Below are positions 8,190-16,102 of a stretch of DNA of 64,000 bases, in pieces. The stretch comes from Streptomyces pactum (GTDB lineage: Bacteria; Actinomycetota; Actinomycetes; Streptomycetales; Streptomycetaceae), in NCBI RefSeq assembly GCF_016031615.1, contig NZ_JACYXC010000002.1, positions 124,001-188,000 of the forward strand. The letters are read 5' to 3'. Both the position numbers and the translations under genes were made by a program. The stretch's first letter is position 1, and each line of letters opens with the position of its first letter. Under the pieces are notes generated by a model. The model did not search any database. It worked only from the letters and a program-made list of their open reading frames with translations, and had not been told where the DNA came from.

Positions 8190-9182
8190 ATGACCGGTTA
8201 CCTCCTCCGGAGAGTCCTGCAGGCCGCGGCGGTGCTCCTGGCGATCACCGCCGCGGCCTTCGGGCTCTTCTACGCCGCCCCCTCCGACCCCGCCCTCATC
8301 GCCTGCGGCCCCAAGTGCGACCTCCAGCAGGTCGAGGCGGTCCGCGCCGGCATGGGCCTGGACCAGCCGATCCTCACCCAGTTCCTCGACTACCTGCGGG
8401 GACTGGTCGCCGGCCGGACCATCCTGGACGTCGACGGCACCCCCATCGACTGCCCCGCGCCGTGCCTGGGCTACTCCTACACCCTCCACCAGCCCGTCCT
8501 GGACGCCATCGGCGACCGGCTGCCGGTGACCCTCTCCCTCGCCGGCGGCGCCCTGACCGTGATCGTCGTCCTCGGCGCCGGCGCCGGCTTCACCGCCGCG
8601 CTGCGCCACGGCACGGTCACCGACCGGTTGCTGTCGACGTTCACCCTGGTCGGCGCCAGCGTCCAGATCTACTTCCTCGGCTACGTCCTGCAGTACTTCC
8701 TCGTCTACTCCACCGGACTGCTGCCGCCACCGGAGTACTCCCCGCCCGGCGACGGCCCCGGCGCCTGGGCGGCCGGACTGCTGCTGCCCTGGCTGGTCCT
8801 CGGCTTCGTCAACGCCGCCGTGTTCACCCGCCTGACGCGCTCCCAGATGCTGGAGACGATGCACGAGGGCTATGTGCGCACCGCCCGCGGCAAGGGCCTG
8901 GGCACGCTGCGCACCCACCTGAAGTACACCGCGCGCGGCGCCGCCGCCCCGGTGGTGCAGCTGCTCGGCCTGGAGATCGGCGCCCTGTTCGGCGGCGCGT
9001 TCATCACCGAAACGGTGTTCGGCCTCGGCGGTGTCGGCACCCTCGCCGTGGACGCCGTCACCGGCAACGACCTGCCGACCGTGCTGGGCACCGTACTGCT
9101 CGCCGCCTTCTTCGTCGTCGTCTTCGTGGCCCTCGCCGACCTGGTGGTGGCCTGGCTCGACCCCCGCGTGAGGCTGACATGA
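8190..9182 (+). CDS. Peptide/nickel-type ABC transporter permease (DppB-like)
   Basis: A 330-residue membrane subunit starting MTGYLLRRVLQAAAVLL, the standard DppB/OppB amino end, followed by an extracellular loop with GLDQPILTQFLDYLRGL. About six membrane segments follow. The EAA loop is YVRTARGKGLGTLRTHLKYTARGA, and GALFGGAFITETVFGLGGVGTLAVDAV is the conserved C-terminal region. An unusual feature is four cysteines in the first periplasmic loop (ACGPKCD and DCPAPC), which could form disulfides. The stop codon overlaps the ATPase start as ATGA, so the two are translationally coupled. Confidence 0.93.
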   Translation: MTGYLLRRVLQAAAVLLAITAAAFGLFYAAPSDPALIACGPKCDLQQVEAVRAGMGLDQPILTQFLDYLRGLVAGRTILDVDGTPIDCPAPCLGYSYTLHQPVLDAIGDRLPVTLSLAGGALTVIVVLGAGAGFTAALRHGTVTDRLLSTFTLVGASVQIYFLGYVLQYFLVYSTGLLPPPEYSPPGDGPGAWAAGLLLPWLVLGFVNAAVFTRLTRSQMLETMHEGYVRTARGKGLGTLRTHLKYTARGAAAPVVQLLGLEIGALFGGAFITETVFGLGGVGTLAVDAVTGNDLPTVLGTVLLAAFFVVVFVALADLVVAWLDPRVRLT

Positions 9183-10981
9183 ACAAGCCCGTCACGGCCG
9201 GACCCCGGCAGGACGCCGGCCCGGCCCCGGAGCGGGCACCGGCCCGCCCCGCCGGACCGGTGCTCCAGGTCCGCGACCTGACCGTATCCTTCGGCACCTC
9301 CCGTGCAACGGTGCCCGCCGTCCACGAGGTCTCCTTCGACCTGGCCCCCGGCGAGGTCCTGGCCCTGGTGGGGGAGTCCGGGTCCGGGAAGTCCACCGTC
9401 GGGCTCGCCGCGATGGGCCTGCTCGACCCCGCCCGCACCACGGTGCGCGGCAGCGTACGGATCGGCGGCGGGCAGCAGCCCGGACAGCCGGCCCAGGACC
9501 CGCCCGGCGGCGGCACCGAGATCGTCGGCGCCCCCGAGGCACGGCTGCGGCGCCTGCGCGGGTCCCGGGTCGCCATGGTCTTCCAGGACGCCCTCGCCGC
9601 CCTGTCCCCGTTCCACACGGTGGGCGACCAGCTCGCCGAGGCGTACCGGATCCACCACCGGGACGCCGGCCGGAAGGAGGCCCGGGCCCGGGCACTGGCC
9701 ATGCTGGAGCGCGTGGGCATCCCGGCCGCCCGCGCCGGCGACCACCCCCACCGGCTCTCCGGCGGCATGCGGCAGCGGGTGGTGATCGCGATGGCGCTGA
9801 TCAACGAACCGGAGGTGCTGATCGCCGACGAGCCCACCACCGCGCTCGACGCCCGGGTGCAACGCCAGGTCCTGGAACTGATCCAGGAACTCAGGGCGGA
9901 GACCGGCACCGCGGTGCTGTTCATCACCCACGACATCGGCGTGGTCGCCGCCATCGGCCACCGCGCCCTGGTGATGCGCGCGGGCCGGGTCGTCGAGGAA
10001 GGCCCCACCGGACGGCTGCTGACCGCGGCCGGCCACCCCTACACCCGGGCCCTGGTGGGCGCCGCCCCCACCCTGAGCACTCCGCCGGGCTCCCGGCTGC
10101 CGACCGTGGAGGACCCCGGCCCGGCGCCGCGCGCCGCCCCCCGCCCGGCCGCGGCCGCCCCGGACCGCCGACCGGCGGCCGACCCGGACCCCGGACCGGC
10201 CGTGCTGGCCGAACTCGACGGGGTACGGGTGGAGTTCCCCGGACGGCGCGGACCGCTGCTGCGCCGCGGCCGGCCGGTGGCGGCGGTGCGCGGGGTGAGC
10301 CTGCGCCTGCACCGCGGCGAGACGCTGGGCCTGGTCGGGGAGTCCGGCTCGGGCAAGTCCACCCTCGCGCGGGTCCTCGCCGGGCTGCGCCGGCCCACCG
10401 CCGGCACCGTGCGCTTCGACGGCCGGGACACCTCCCGGGCGGCGGTGGACGCGCGGCTGCGGAGGGAGCTGGCCCGCGACGTCCAGGTGGTCTTCCAGGA
10501 CCCGTACGCGTCGCTCAACCCGCGCCGCACGGTCGAGGAGATCGTCACCACACCGCTGCGGTTCCACACCTCGCTGGACGCCGCGGCCCGGCGGGCGCGC
10601 GCCGCGGAGCTGCTGGAACAGGTGGGCCTGGCACCGTCCCACCTGTCGCGCCACCCGCACGAGTTCTCCGGCGGGCAGCGCCAGCGCATCGGCATCGCCC
10701 GCGCGTTGGCGGTCCGGCCGCGGCTGGTCATCGCCGACGAGCCGGTCTCCGCCCTCGATGTGTCGGTCCAGGCCCAGGTGCTCAACCTGCTGATGGACCT
10801 GCGGGCGGAGCTGGGGCTGTCCCTGCTGTTCATCTCGCACGACCTGGCCGTGGTACGGCACTTCTGCGACCGGGTCGCGGTGCTGCGGGCCGGTGAGATC
10901 GTCGAGACCGGACCGCGGGACCAGGTGTTCGGTGCCCCACGCGCCGACTACACCAGGGAACTCCTCGACGCGGTGCTGTGA
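9179..10981 (+). CDS. Fused double ATPase of the peptide ABC transporter (DppD-DppF type)
   Basis: A 600-residue cytoplasmic protein with two complete ABC ATPase domains that normally come as two genes. Domain 1 (about residues 28 to 300) has Walker A GESGSGKST, signature LSGGMRQRV and Walker B VLIADEPTTALD. Domain 2 (about 340 to 600) has GESGSGKST, FSGGQRQRI and LVIADEPVSALD. Each domain ends in the peptide-family tail (HPYTRALVGAAP; ADYTRELLDAVL). A Pro/Ala-rich linker joins them. The ATG at 9179 overlaps the permease stop. Fusion fixes the 1:1 stoichiometry expected for a heterodimeric ATPase pair. Last gene of the operon; a large hairpin follows. Confidence 0.93.
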   Translation: MNKPVTAGPRQDAGPAPERAPARPAGPVLQVRDLTVSFGTSRATVPAVHEVSFDLAPGEVLALVGESGSGKSTVGLAAMGLLDPARTTVRGSVRIGGGQQPGQPAQDPPGGGTEIVGAPEARLRRLRGSRVAMVFQDALAALSPFHTVGDQLAEAYRIHHRDAGRKEARARALAMLERVGIPAARAGDHPHRLSGGMRQRVVIAMALINEPEVLIADEPTTALDARVQRQVLELIQELRAETGTAVLFITHDIGVVAAIGHRALVMRAGRVVEEGPTGRLLTAAGHPYTRALVGAAPTLSTPPGSRLPTVEDPGPAPRAAPRPAAAAPDRRPAADPDPGPAVLAELDGVRVEFPGRRGPLLRRGRPVAAVRGVSLRLHRGETLGLVGESGSGKSTLARVLAGLRRPTAGTVRFDGRDTSRAAVDARLRRELARDVQVVFQDPYASLNPRRTVEEIVTTPLRFHTSLDAAARRARAAELLEQVGLAPSHLSRHPHEFSGGQRQRIGIARALAVRPRLVIADEPVSALDVSVQAQVLNLLMDLRAELGLSLLFISHDLAVVRHFCDRVAVLRAGEIVETGPRDQVFGAPRADYTRELLDAVL

Positions 10982-11075
10982 GAGGGGCCCGGCCGGTGCC
11001 CCCGTCCCACGCGGGAGGTACCGGCACGGGCGGCGGGCGGCCCCGGAGCGGCCCGCACGGCGCGCCGGCAGCACG

Positions 11076-11130
11076 ACGGCCATCCGCACGACGCCCGGGC
11101 CTCCCGGCCGGGGCGCGTACGGATGGCCGT
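11076..11130. terminator. Bidirectional terminator between the ABC operon and the cold-shock gene
   Basis: Perfect 11-base arms ACGGCCATCCG (11076-11086) and CGGATGGCCGT (11120-11130) enclose a GC-rich loop that can itself pair. It lies between two convergent genes, 95 bases after one stop and 19 before the other. Confidence 0.7.
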
Positions 11131-11148
11131 TCGGGCCGGTGCCCGGTC

Positions 11149-11580
11149 CTACTGGTCGATCCAGCGGTGCGCGCGGGCCAGCTCGTCGACGCAGCCGCGC
11201 ACCTGGAGCAGCTGCGCGGCGGTCAGCGTCGGGACCGCCTTCAGCAGCGCCTCGGTCAGCTCGTGCCGGAACTCCGCCACGGACAGCAGGTCGCACTCGG
11301 AGTCGTCGGCGTCCCCGGTCGCCTTCACCACAGTGCTCAGCGCCGAGCTGGGCCGCACCGCGGGCACCGGGCTGAGCTGTTCGATGATGCGGACGTCCGA
11401 CGCCTTGGGGCCCCGTTCCCCCTCCTCCACCGCGAACGACACCCGCAACCCCGGACGGAACAGGTACTTGTCGTCCAGCAGGTCGTTCACGTGCATGAAC
11501 ACGTCTTCCGTGCCGTTGTCCGGCGCGATGAAGCCGTAACCACGAATCTCGTCGAATCGGACGACTTTCCCTGTCGTCAT
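11149..11580 (-). CDS. Cold-shock-domain protein with C-terminal extension
   Basis: A cytoplasmic nucleic-acid-binding protein of about 143 residues. The first 65 residues form a cold shock domain: KVVRFDEIRGYGFIAPDNG contains the RNP1-like element and EDVFMHVNDL the RNP2-like one. The extra C-terminal 75 residues (VAEFRHELTEALLKAVPTLTAAQLLQVRGCVDELARAHRWI) look helical and are not part of CspA-type proteins; such two-part proteins are common in Streptomyces. Three in-frame starts exist (TTG 11598, ATG 11589, ATG 11580); 11580 is preferred because homologous proteins begin just before the GKVVRF segment. Role as RNA chaperone or regulator is inferred from the domain. Confidence 0.9.
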   Translation of the reverse strand: MTTGKVVRFDEIRGYGFIAPDNGTEDVFMHVNDLLDDKYLFRPGLRVSFAVEEGERGPKASDVRIIEQLSPVPAVRPSSALSTVVKATGDADDSECDLLSVAEFRHELTEALLKAVPTLTAAQLLQVRGCVDELARAHRWIDQ

Positions 11581-12230
11581 ACCAGACATCCCACTCAACC
11601 CCGATACAACCTCGAACCACTACATCGACATCAGCGAAGATCTCTCGGCTCAATGCCGGGCATCAGCCTACAAGCCGGGTGCGCCCACGTCACCGTTGGG
11701 TCACAATCCGGGCCGGACGGGCGATGGTTGCGCACCGGGCGTCGTACGCGCGGCCGGTCCACGGCCGGTTGCCGCGCGGCAACCCGCCCGGCCCGCGGGT
11801 GCCCCCGCCGTGCGGCCCTCCCTCCGGCGCCTCCCGCGCGCCGTGCGGTCCTCCGGCCCCGTACACCGGGCCGTCTCCGTCCCCGTCCCTGGCACCGGGC
11901 CGCCCTCGGGTCCGCGCACCGGGTTGCCCTCGTGCCCGCGCGCCGGGTTGCCGTCGCCCTCGGGGCCGCGTGCCGGGTTCCTCCCGGAGGGCCTCGTGCG
12001 CGGTGTGGCCCGGTCACCGGAGGACTCGTGCCGGACGCCGTGGTGTCCGGGCGACGCCGTACCCGGCGCCGTGGTGCCCGGGCCGCCGCGGTGGTGGCGG
12101 AGCCCGCTGACGCGCGACGTCGGGGCCCCTGCCGCACGACGGGCTCTCTGCCGCACGACGCAGGTCCTCCACGTCACGACGCCGGCCCACCCGGCCGGTG
12201 GGCGACCGGGCCGGAGCCCGGTCCCGGCGG
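11581..12230. other. Intergenic region with degenerate GC-rich repeats, no gene seen
   Basis: The promoter of the cold-shock gene must lie in 11590-11700. Bases about 11880-11990 contain imperfect repeats around CCGGGTTGCC(G/C)TCG and the rest is low-complexity GC-rich sequence. Several long frames are open on both strands but none has a plausible start or protein-like composition. Confidence 0.5.
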
Positions 12231-12273
12231 GTGACCGGGGTCACGGACGGTTTCGGCCACCAGGCGGTAACCT
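12231..12273 (+). promoter_or_regulatory. Promoter region of the sulfur-type leader peptide, with GTGACC palindrome
   Basis: GTGACCGGGGTCAC (12231-12244) is a 6+6 palindrome suited to a dimeric regulator. TAACCT (12268-12273) is a plausible minus-10 box ending 7 bases before the leader ATG, which would give a leaderless transcript. No good minus-35 box was seen. Confidence 0.4.
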
Positions 12274-12280
12274 GTCGGCC

Positions 12281-12355
12281 ATGGTTCCGCTCGTACGCCG
12301 CCGCCACGTGGACTTCGTCCGCGTCACGAGCATGTCCTGTCCGCGCCTCGGCTGA
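12281..12355 (+). CDS. Putative sulfur-responsive leader peptide (24 residues)
   Basis: ATG to TGA encodes 24 residues containing the RRRHVDFVRVTSMSC segment. The pattern R-R-H-(V/I)-D-x-x-R-x-x-S-x-x-C is that of the short actinobacterial 'putative leader peptides' found in front of sulfur-assimilation and sulfonate genes. A second copy of the pattern occurs at 45527-45604. There is no Shine-Dalgarno sequence, but a minus-10-like box lies 7 bases upstream, so translation is probably leaderless. The single cysteine close to the stop is where stalling under cysteine shortage would occur. Alternative hairpins lie just downstream. The product itself is unlikely to have another role. Confidence 0.7.
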   Translation: MVPLVRRRHVDFVRVTSMSCPRLG

Positions 12356-12375
12356 GTCGCCTCTTCCGGCCGCCT

Positions 12376-12399
12376 GCCCGCCCGGCGGGCTGGCCCGCC
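12376..12399 (+). promoter_or_regulatory. Candidate attenuator: two mutually exclusive hairpins
   Basis: Three consecutive blocks, GCCCGCC (12376-12382), GGCGGGC (12384-12390) and GCCCGCC (12393-12399), begin 20 bases after the leader stop. The middle block can pair with either neighbour but not with both, the geometry of an attenuator switch. A ribosome stalled at the leader cysteine would mask the first block. The inner loops of one and two bases are too short unless pairs open, so this is tentative. Confidence 0.35.
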
Positions 12400-12534
12400 G
12401 CCGCCCGCGGCGCTCCTCCCACCCCCACCTCCCCGTACCCGGGACCGGTCGCGCGCGCCACCGCGCCCGCCGCCGGCGTGGGCCCGCCCAACGGCGGCCC
12501 CGGCCCGGGACCTGCACCCAGCGGACGGAACCCC

Positions 12535-13557
12535 ATGTCTTCCCAGCAGCTTCCCCTGATCGACCTCTCCGCCGCCTCCGGCGGCCCGCGGGAGCGTGCC
12601 GCACTCCACGCCCAGCTCCACTCGGCCGCCCGCGACGTCGGCTTCTTCCAGCTGACCGGACACGGCGTCACCCCGGAGGAGACCGCCCGGCTCACCCGCG
12701 CGATGCGGGAGTTCTTCGCCCTGCCGGAGGCCGACCGGCTGGCGATATCCAACCTCACCTCCCCCCACTTCCGCGGCTACACCCGGATCGGTGACGAGCA
12801 CACCGCGGGCAGCCGGGACTGGCGGGACCAGCTCGACATCGGGGCCGAGCGGCCGGCCCGCGTCCCCCGGCCGGACGAGCCCGCGTACCGGTGGCTGGAG
12901 GGCCCCAACCAGTGGCCCGCCGCGCTCCCGGAACTGCGCACCGTCGCACTGGCCTGGATCGACCGGCTCAGCGGTGTCGCCCGGCGGCTGCTGCACGAGC
13001 TGATCGCGGCCATCGGCGCCCCGCCGGACTTCTACGACGACGCCTTCGGCGACGACCCGCACCTGCACCTGAAGCTGGTCCGCTACCCGGGCCGCGCACC
13101 GGACGGCGCCGACCAGGGGGTGGGCGCCCACAAGGACTACGGTTTCCTCACCCTGCTGCTCCAGGACGACATCGGGGGGCTGCAGGTGGAGCGCTCCGAC
13201 GGCCGGTTCCACGAGGTGCCGCCGCTGCCCGGCGCCTTCGTGGTGAACCTCGGCGAGCTGCTGGAGGTGGCCACGAACGGATACCTCAAGGCCACCAACC
13301 ACCGCGTGGTGAGCCCGCCCGGGGAGCGGGAGCGGTTCTCCGTGCCGTTCTTCTACAACCCGCGGCTGGACGCCCGGATCGAGCCGCTGCCGTTCCCGCA
13401 CGCCCGGCAGGCCCCCGGGGCCACCCAGGACCCGGCCAACCCGCTCTTCGCGGAGTACGGGCGGAACGCCCTCAAGGGCTGGCTGCGGGCCCACCCGGAG
13501 GTCGCCCGCCGCCACCACGCCGACCTGCTGGAGCCGGTCGCCGCGCCCGTCGGCTGA
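12535..13557 (+). CDS. Isopenicillin N synthase-like 2-oxoglutarate/Fe(II) dioxygenase
   Basis: A 340-residue non-heme iron oxygenase. The N-terminal DIOX_N-type region starts LPLIDLSAASGG and includes GFFQLTGHGV. The double-stranded beta-helix core carries the iron ligands His199, Asp201 (HKDYGFLTLLLQD) and His256 (TNHRVV) and the RxS pair Arg267/Ser269 that binds the co-substrate carboxylate. The family covers many oxidations; the presence of a sulfur-type leader peptide upstream suggests a sulfur-compound substrate, which is inference. The ATG at 12535 is chosen because residues before it are Pro/Gly-rich and not family-like; GGACGGAA lies just upstream. A 179-base gap separates it from the leader peptide. 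Confidence 0.9.
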   Translation: MSSQQLPLIDLSAASGGPRERAALHAQLHSAARDVGFFQLTGHGVTPEETARLTRAMREFFALPEADRLAISNLTSPHFRGYTRIGDEHTAGSRDWRDQLDIGAERPARVPRPDEPAYRWLEGPNQWPAALPELRTVALAWIDRLSGVARRLLHELIAAIGAPPDFYDDAFGDDPHLHLKLVRYPGRAPDGADQGVGAHKDYGFLTLLLQDDIGGLQVERSDGRFHEVPPLPGAFVVNLGELLEVATNGYLKATNHRVVSPPGERERFSVPFFYNPRLDARIEPLPFPHARQAPGATQDPANPLFAEYGRNALKGWLRAHPEVARRHHADLLEPVAAPVG

Positions 13558-13625
13558 GCGGGCGGCCCCGCGGCCCGGCGGCCGGCCGGACGCCCGGTCG
13601 CGCCGCCGGGCCACGCGGCGGCCGT

Positions 13626-13730
13626 CCGGTCACCGGCGTACGTGGTCCGGTCACGGGCGTATACGGCCTGGTCACGGGCGTACGCGGTCCGGCCATGGGC
13701 GTGTGCCGTCCGGTCACCGGCGGGCGTCGC
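13626..13730. repeat. Five imperfect 21-base tandem repeats
   Basis: Units begin at 13626, 13647, 13668, 13689 and 13710, each starting CCGGTCAC(C/G)GGCGT or a close variant. They fill the space between the convergent oxygenase and serine hydrolase genes, and the last unit runs into the 3' end of the hydrolase gene, so repeat number could change its last residues. Confidence 0.75.
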
Positions 13731-14946
13731 ACAGGGCGCGGTCCACCACGGCGGTGGCGGCCCGCGCCTGACGCCCGGCGACGACAGGGTCCCCCGCCTG
13801 GCTGTGCACCGACAGGGTCAGCGCGGTCCTGCCGTCCTCGGTGGCGCCGGGCCACACGTAGAAGCCGAACCCGCCGCCGGAGTGCCCCCAGTAGCTCCCG
13901 CCGCAGCTGAGCGGGGTCCACTCCAGCCCCAGCCCGTAGCGGGTGCCCGGCACGCCCCCGGAGCCCTCGGGCAGCGCGACGGTCCGCCGCATCTCGGCGA
14001 GTTGCGCGGGGCCCAGCAGCCGCCCCCGCAGCAGCGCCGAGAAGAACCGGTTGAGGTCCGCCGCGGTGCTGATGATCGAGCCGTCCGCGCCCCCGTCCAG
14101 AGGCAGATAGGCGACCGTGGTGTCGGTGAACGGCTCACCCGGTCCGAACTGCTGGTAGTCGCGGGCGTGCGGGTGCGGCAGGAACGGATGGTCGCCCGGG
14201 ATGAGGGTGTGCCGGAGACCCAGCGGGCGCAGCACCCGGTCGTGCACCTCCCGCTCCCAGCCGCGCCCGGTGACCGCCTCGATCACCATCCCGGCCAGGA
14301 TGTAGTTGGTGTTGGAGTACTCCCAGCCCGTGCCCGGCGCGAAGGACGGCGGGTGCGACAGCGCGAGGGCGACCCGCTCGGCGGGGGAGTAGGTGGTCCA
14401 GCGGTGGGCGAGGTACCCGCGGGCGCTGAACTCGGGCACCACGTCGCCGTCGTAGTCGGGCAGCCCGCTGGTGTGCTGGAGCAACTGCCGCAGGGTGATC
14501 CGGCGGCCGTCGTTGCCGTGCCCGCGGACCACACCCGGCAGCCATCGCTCCACCGTGTCGTCGAGCGACACCCGGCCCTCGCCGGTGAGTTGGAGCAGCA
14601 CGGTGGCGACGAACGTCTTGGTGGTGCTGCCGGTCCGCAGATACCCCTGCCACGGCACCGGCCGGCCGGTGCGCAGATCGGCCACGCCGCCGCGGGCGGT
14701 GTGCGCGCCGCGCGGTGTGTCCAGCCGGACCGACACCCCGGTGTACCCGGCCCGGTGCAGGGCGGCGGCGTCCCGCTCCAGCCGGGGGCCACCGGGGTGC
14801 GCGGCGGACGCCGGGGGCGCCGGTGGGACCGGGGTGGCACCGTCCGGCCCGGTGGCGTGGGCGCGCGCCGGGAGGAGCGCGGCGGACAGGACGCAGACGA
14901 CCAGCGTCGCGGTGCGGGCGGCACGGCGGCCTCGGACGAGCGGCAT
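13714..14946 (-). CDS. Secreted serine hydrolase, beta-lactamase / D,D-peptidase family S12
   Basis: A 410-residue exported enzyme of the class C beta-lactamase/D-alanyl-D-alanine carboxypeptidase fold. A Sec signal is seen at residues 1-31 (RGRRAARTATLVVCVLSAALLPARAHA). Catalytic elements are Ser107-Thr-Thr-Lys110 (GSTTKTF), Tyr210-Ser-Asn212 (WEYSNTNYILAG) and HSGGG near the C-terminus in place of KTG, all normal for S12 members. LLQHTSGLPDY is a family hallmark. The ATG at 14946 follows a GGTGAG-like site; upstream codons in the same frame look non-coding. Substrate may be peptidoglycan stem peptide, an ester or a D-amino acid peptide and cannot be decided. Confidence 0.9.
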   Translation of the reverse strand: MPLVRGRRAARTATLVVCVLSAALLPARAHATGPDGATPVPPAPPASAAHPGGPRLERDAAALHRAGYTGVSVRLDTPRGAHTARGGVADLRTGRPVPWQGYLRTGSTTKTFVATVLLQLTGEGRVSLDDTVERWLPGVVRGHGNDGRRITLRQLLQHTSGLPDYDGDVVPEFSARGYLAHRWTTYSPAERVALALSHPPSFAPGTGWEYSNTNYILAGMVIEAVTGRGWEREVHDRVLRPLGLRHTLIPGDHPFLPHPHARDYQQFGPGEPFTDTTVAYLPLDGGADGSIISTAADLNRFFSALLRGRLLGPAQLAEMRRTVALPEGSGGVPGTRYGLGLEWTPLSCGGSYWGHSGGGFGFYVWPGATEDGRTALTLSVHSQAGDPVVAGRQARAATAVVDRALCDARR

Positions 14947-15048
14947 GGGCTCACCGTAGGGCGGGGCGTACCGGGCCGCACCCGATCGGCACCCGGACGG
15001 GCGCCCCGGGCCCCGGCCGGCGCTCACGACACCCGACACCCGGCACCC

Positions 15049-15125
15049 CGGACGCCCGGGGACCGCCACACGGTGAACCGGCGGGGCCCCGGCCGGTTCA
15101 CCGTGTGGCGGTCCCCGGGCGTCCG
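15049..15125. repeat. Perfect 34-base inverted repeat with 9-base loop
   Basis: Arms 15049-15082 and 15092-15124/15125 are exact reverse complements, for example GACCGCCACACGGTGAACCG on the left and CGGTTCACCGTGTGGCGGTC on the right. It sits between two genes that diverge (serine hydrolase and DUF6204 gene), where a terminator is not expected. Its length and perfection exceed the other hairpins in this window. See findings. Confidence 0.9.
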
Positions 15126-15259
15126 AAGCCGGGCCCGGGCCGGCCGGGGCGGCCACTGCGCCGTGCGGTCCCCGCACCCACTGCCGGCGGTGAGCCGCTG
15201 GTGCGGCGACGCCGGTAAAACGCGTGGTGCGGCAGGGGCCGGCTGTCTAGTGTGACGGC

Positions 15260-15616
15260 ATGACTGCGCGTACCTTCCGGATCCTCGTGCGCGGGGAGTT
15301 CGACGGCCTCGGGCCCGAACAGCGGGCCGAACTGCTGGCCCGGGCCGCCGAGCACGTCGTCCTGCGGGCGGCCTTCACCCGGGAGGGCCACCTCAGCTAC
15401 GACATCGCCGCGCGGCCCGCCTTCGCCTTCCGCTTCCTGGACTCCGGGGAGGCCGAGGAGGACATCCTGGAGGCGACCGAACGTGCCGAGTCGGCAGCGA
15501 AGCGCTGGCTGACCGAGCGTGGCTACGGCTTCAAAAAACTCCGGTCCCAGGCCGAGGACCTGTCCCAGGCGCCGCTGGGCAAGCGGCAGCGCCGCGCCGC
15601 CCGCGGTGGGCGCTGA
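15260..15616 (+). CDS. DUF6204 family protein
   Basis: A 118-residue small soluble protein. The start MTARTFRILVRGEFDGL, the RAAFTREGHLSYDIAARPAFAFRFLDSG core and the basic C-terminal segment (RWLTERGYGFKKLRSQAEDL, then KRQRRAARGGR) match what I know of DUF6204, a family restricted to actinomycetes and of unknown function. The fold is probably a small alpha/beta domain. TAGTGT (15248-15253) just before the gene resembles a minus-10 box and ATG follows after 6 bases, so the mRNA may be nearly leaderless. No operon partner is evident. Confidence 0.8.
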   Translation: MTARTFRILVRGEFDGLGPEQRAELLARAAEHVVLRAAFTREGHLSYDIAARPAFAFRFLDSGEAEEDILEATERAESAAKRWLTERGYGFKKLRSQAEDLSQAPLGKRQRRAARGGR

Positions 15617-16102
15617 CCACGACGGCACCTCGACCGTCGGCACGCCGACCGGCGAGGCGAGGGCCGGTGGCCGTGACGGTGCGTGAGGGCCGGCGGCCTC
15701 GGCGGCGCGCGGGCCGGTGACGCGTGGACCGGCGACCGTGACGGCGTGTGGGCACCGGGGGCGCGGCGGCAGTCCGCCGGGGCCGCGCACCCGCCGGTAC
15801 CGTCCGGGCAGCCGCGGGACGCCACCCGCGCGGTACGACACACAGTACGCATGGGGTGGTGAAGTCCGGCGGTGCGCCCCGGGGCGTTCCATGACGCACC
15901 GTCAGGGCCGCCACCGTACGACGTCCGGTCTCCAGCCCCCGGCGCGCCGCACCACGGGTGGCCGCAACGTCACCGGGACCCGGGCGGCGGCGGTCCCGGC
16001 CGGTGCCCGGGGCCGGTTCCGGCCCGGCGGTGCTCCCGGCGGAGGCCGCGGGTGGAGGCCGGTGCCGGCGCCGGAGGCCGCCGTGGGGGAGGACCGGCGG
16101 GC
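15617..16102. other. Intergenic region, low-complexity repeats
   Basis: The first 150 bases contain short imperfect repeats around GGCCGGTGACGCGTGGACC-like units. The remainder is GC-rich DNA with no recognisable gene or clear hairpin. It separates two convergent genes and probably contains their terminators. Confidence 0.4.

Noticed and set aside
8870..11653. Long minus-strand frame of 927 codons opposite the peptide importer
   Set aside because: Composition is Gly/Arg/Pro/His-rich with no family match and it lies antisense to three well-supported genes; typical shadow in GC-rich DNA.
13626..13730. CRISPR array
   Set aside because: Units are contiguous 21-mers without spacers and no cas genes are present.
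15049..15125. Simple rho-independent terminator
   Set aside because: Both neighbouring genes point away from it, so nothing known ends there; kept as an unexplained inverted repeat.
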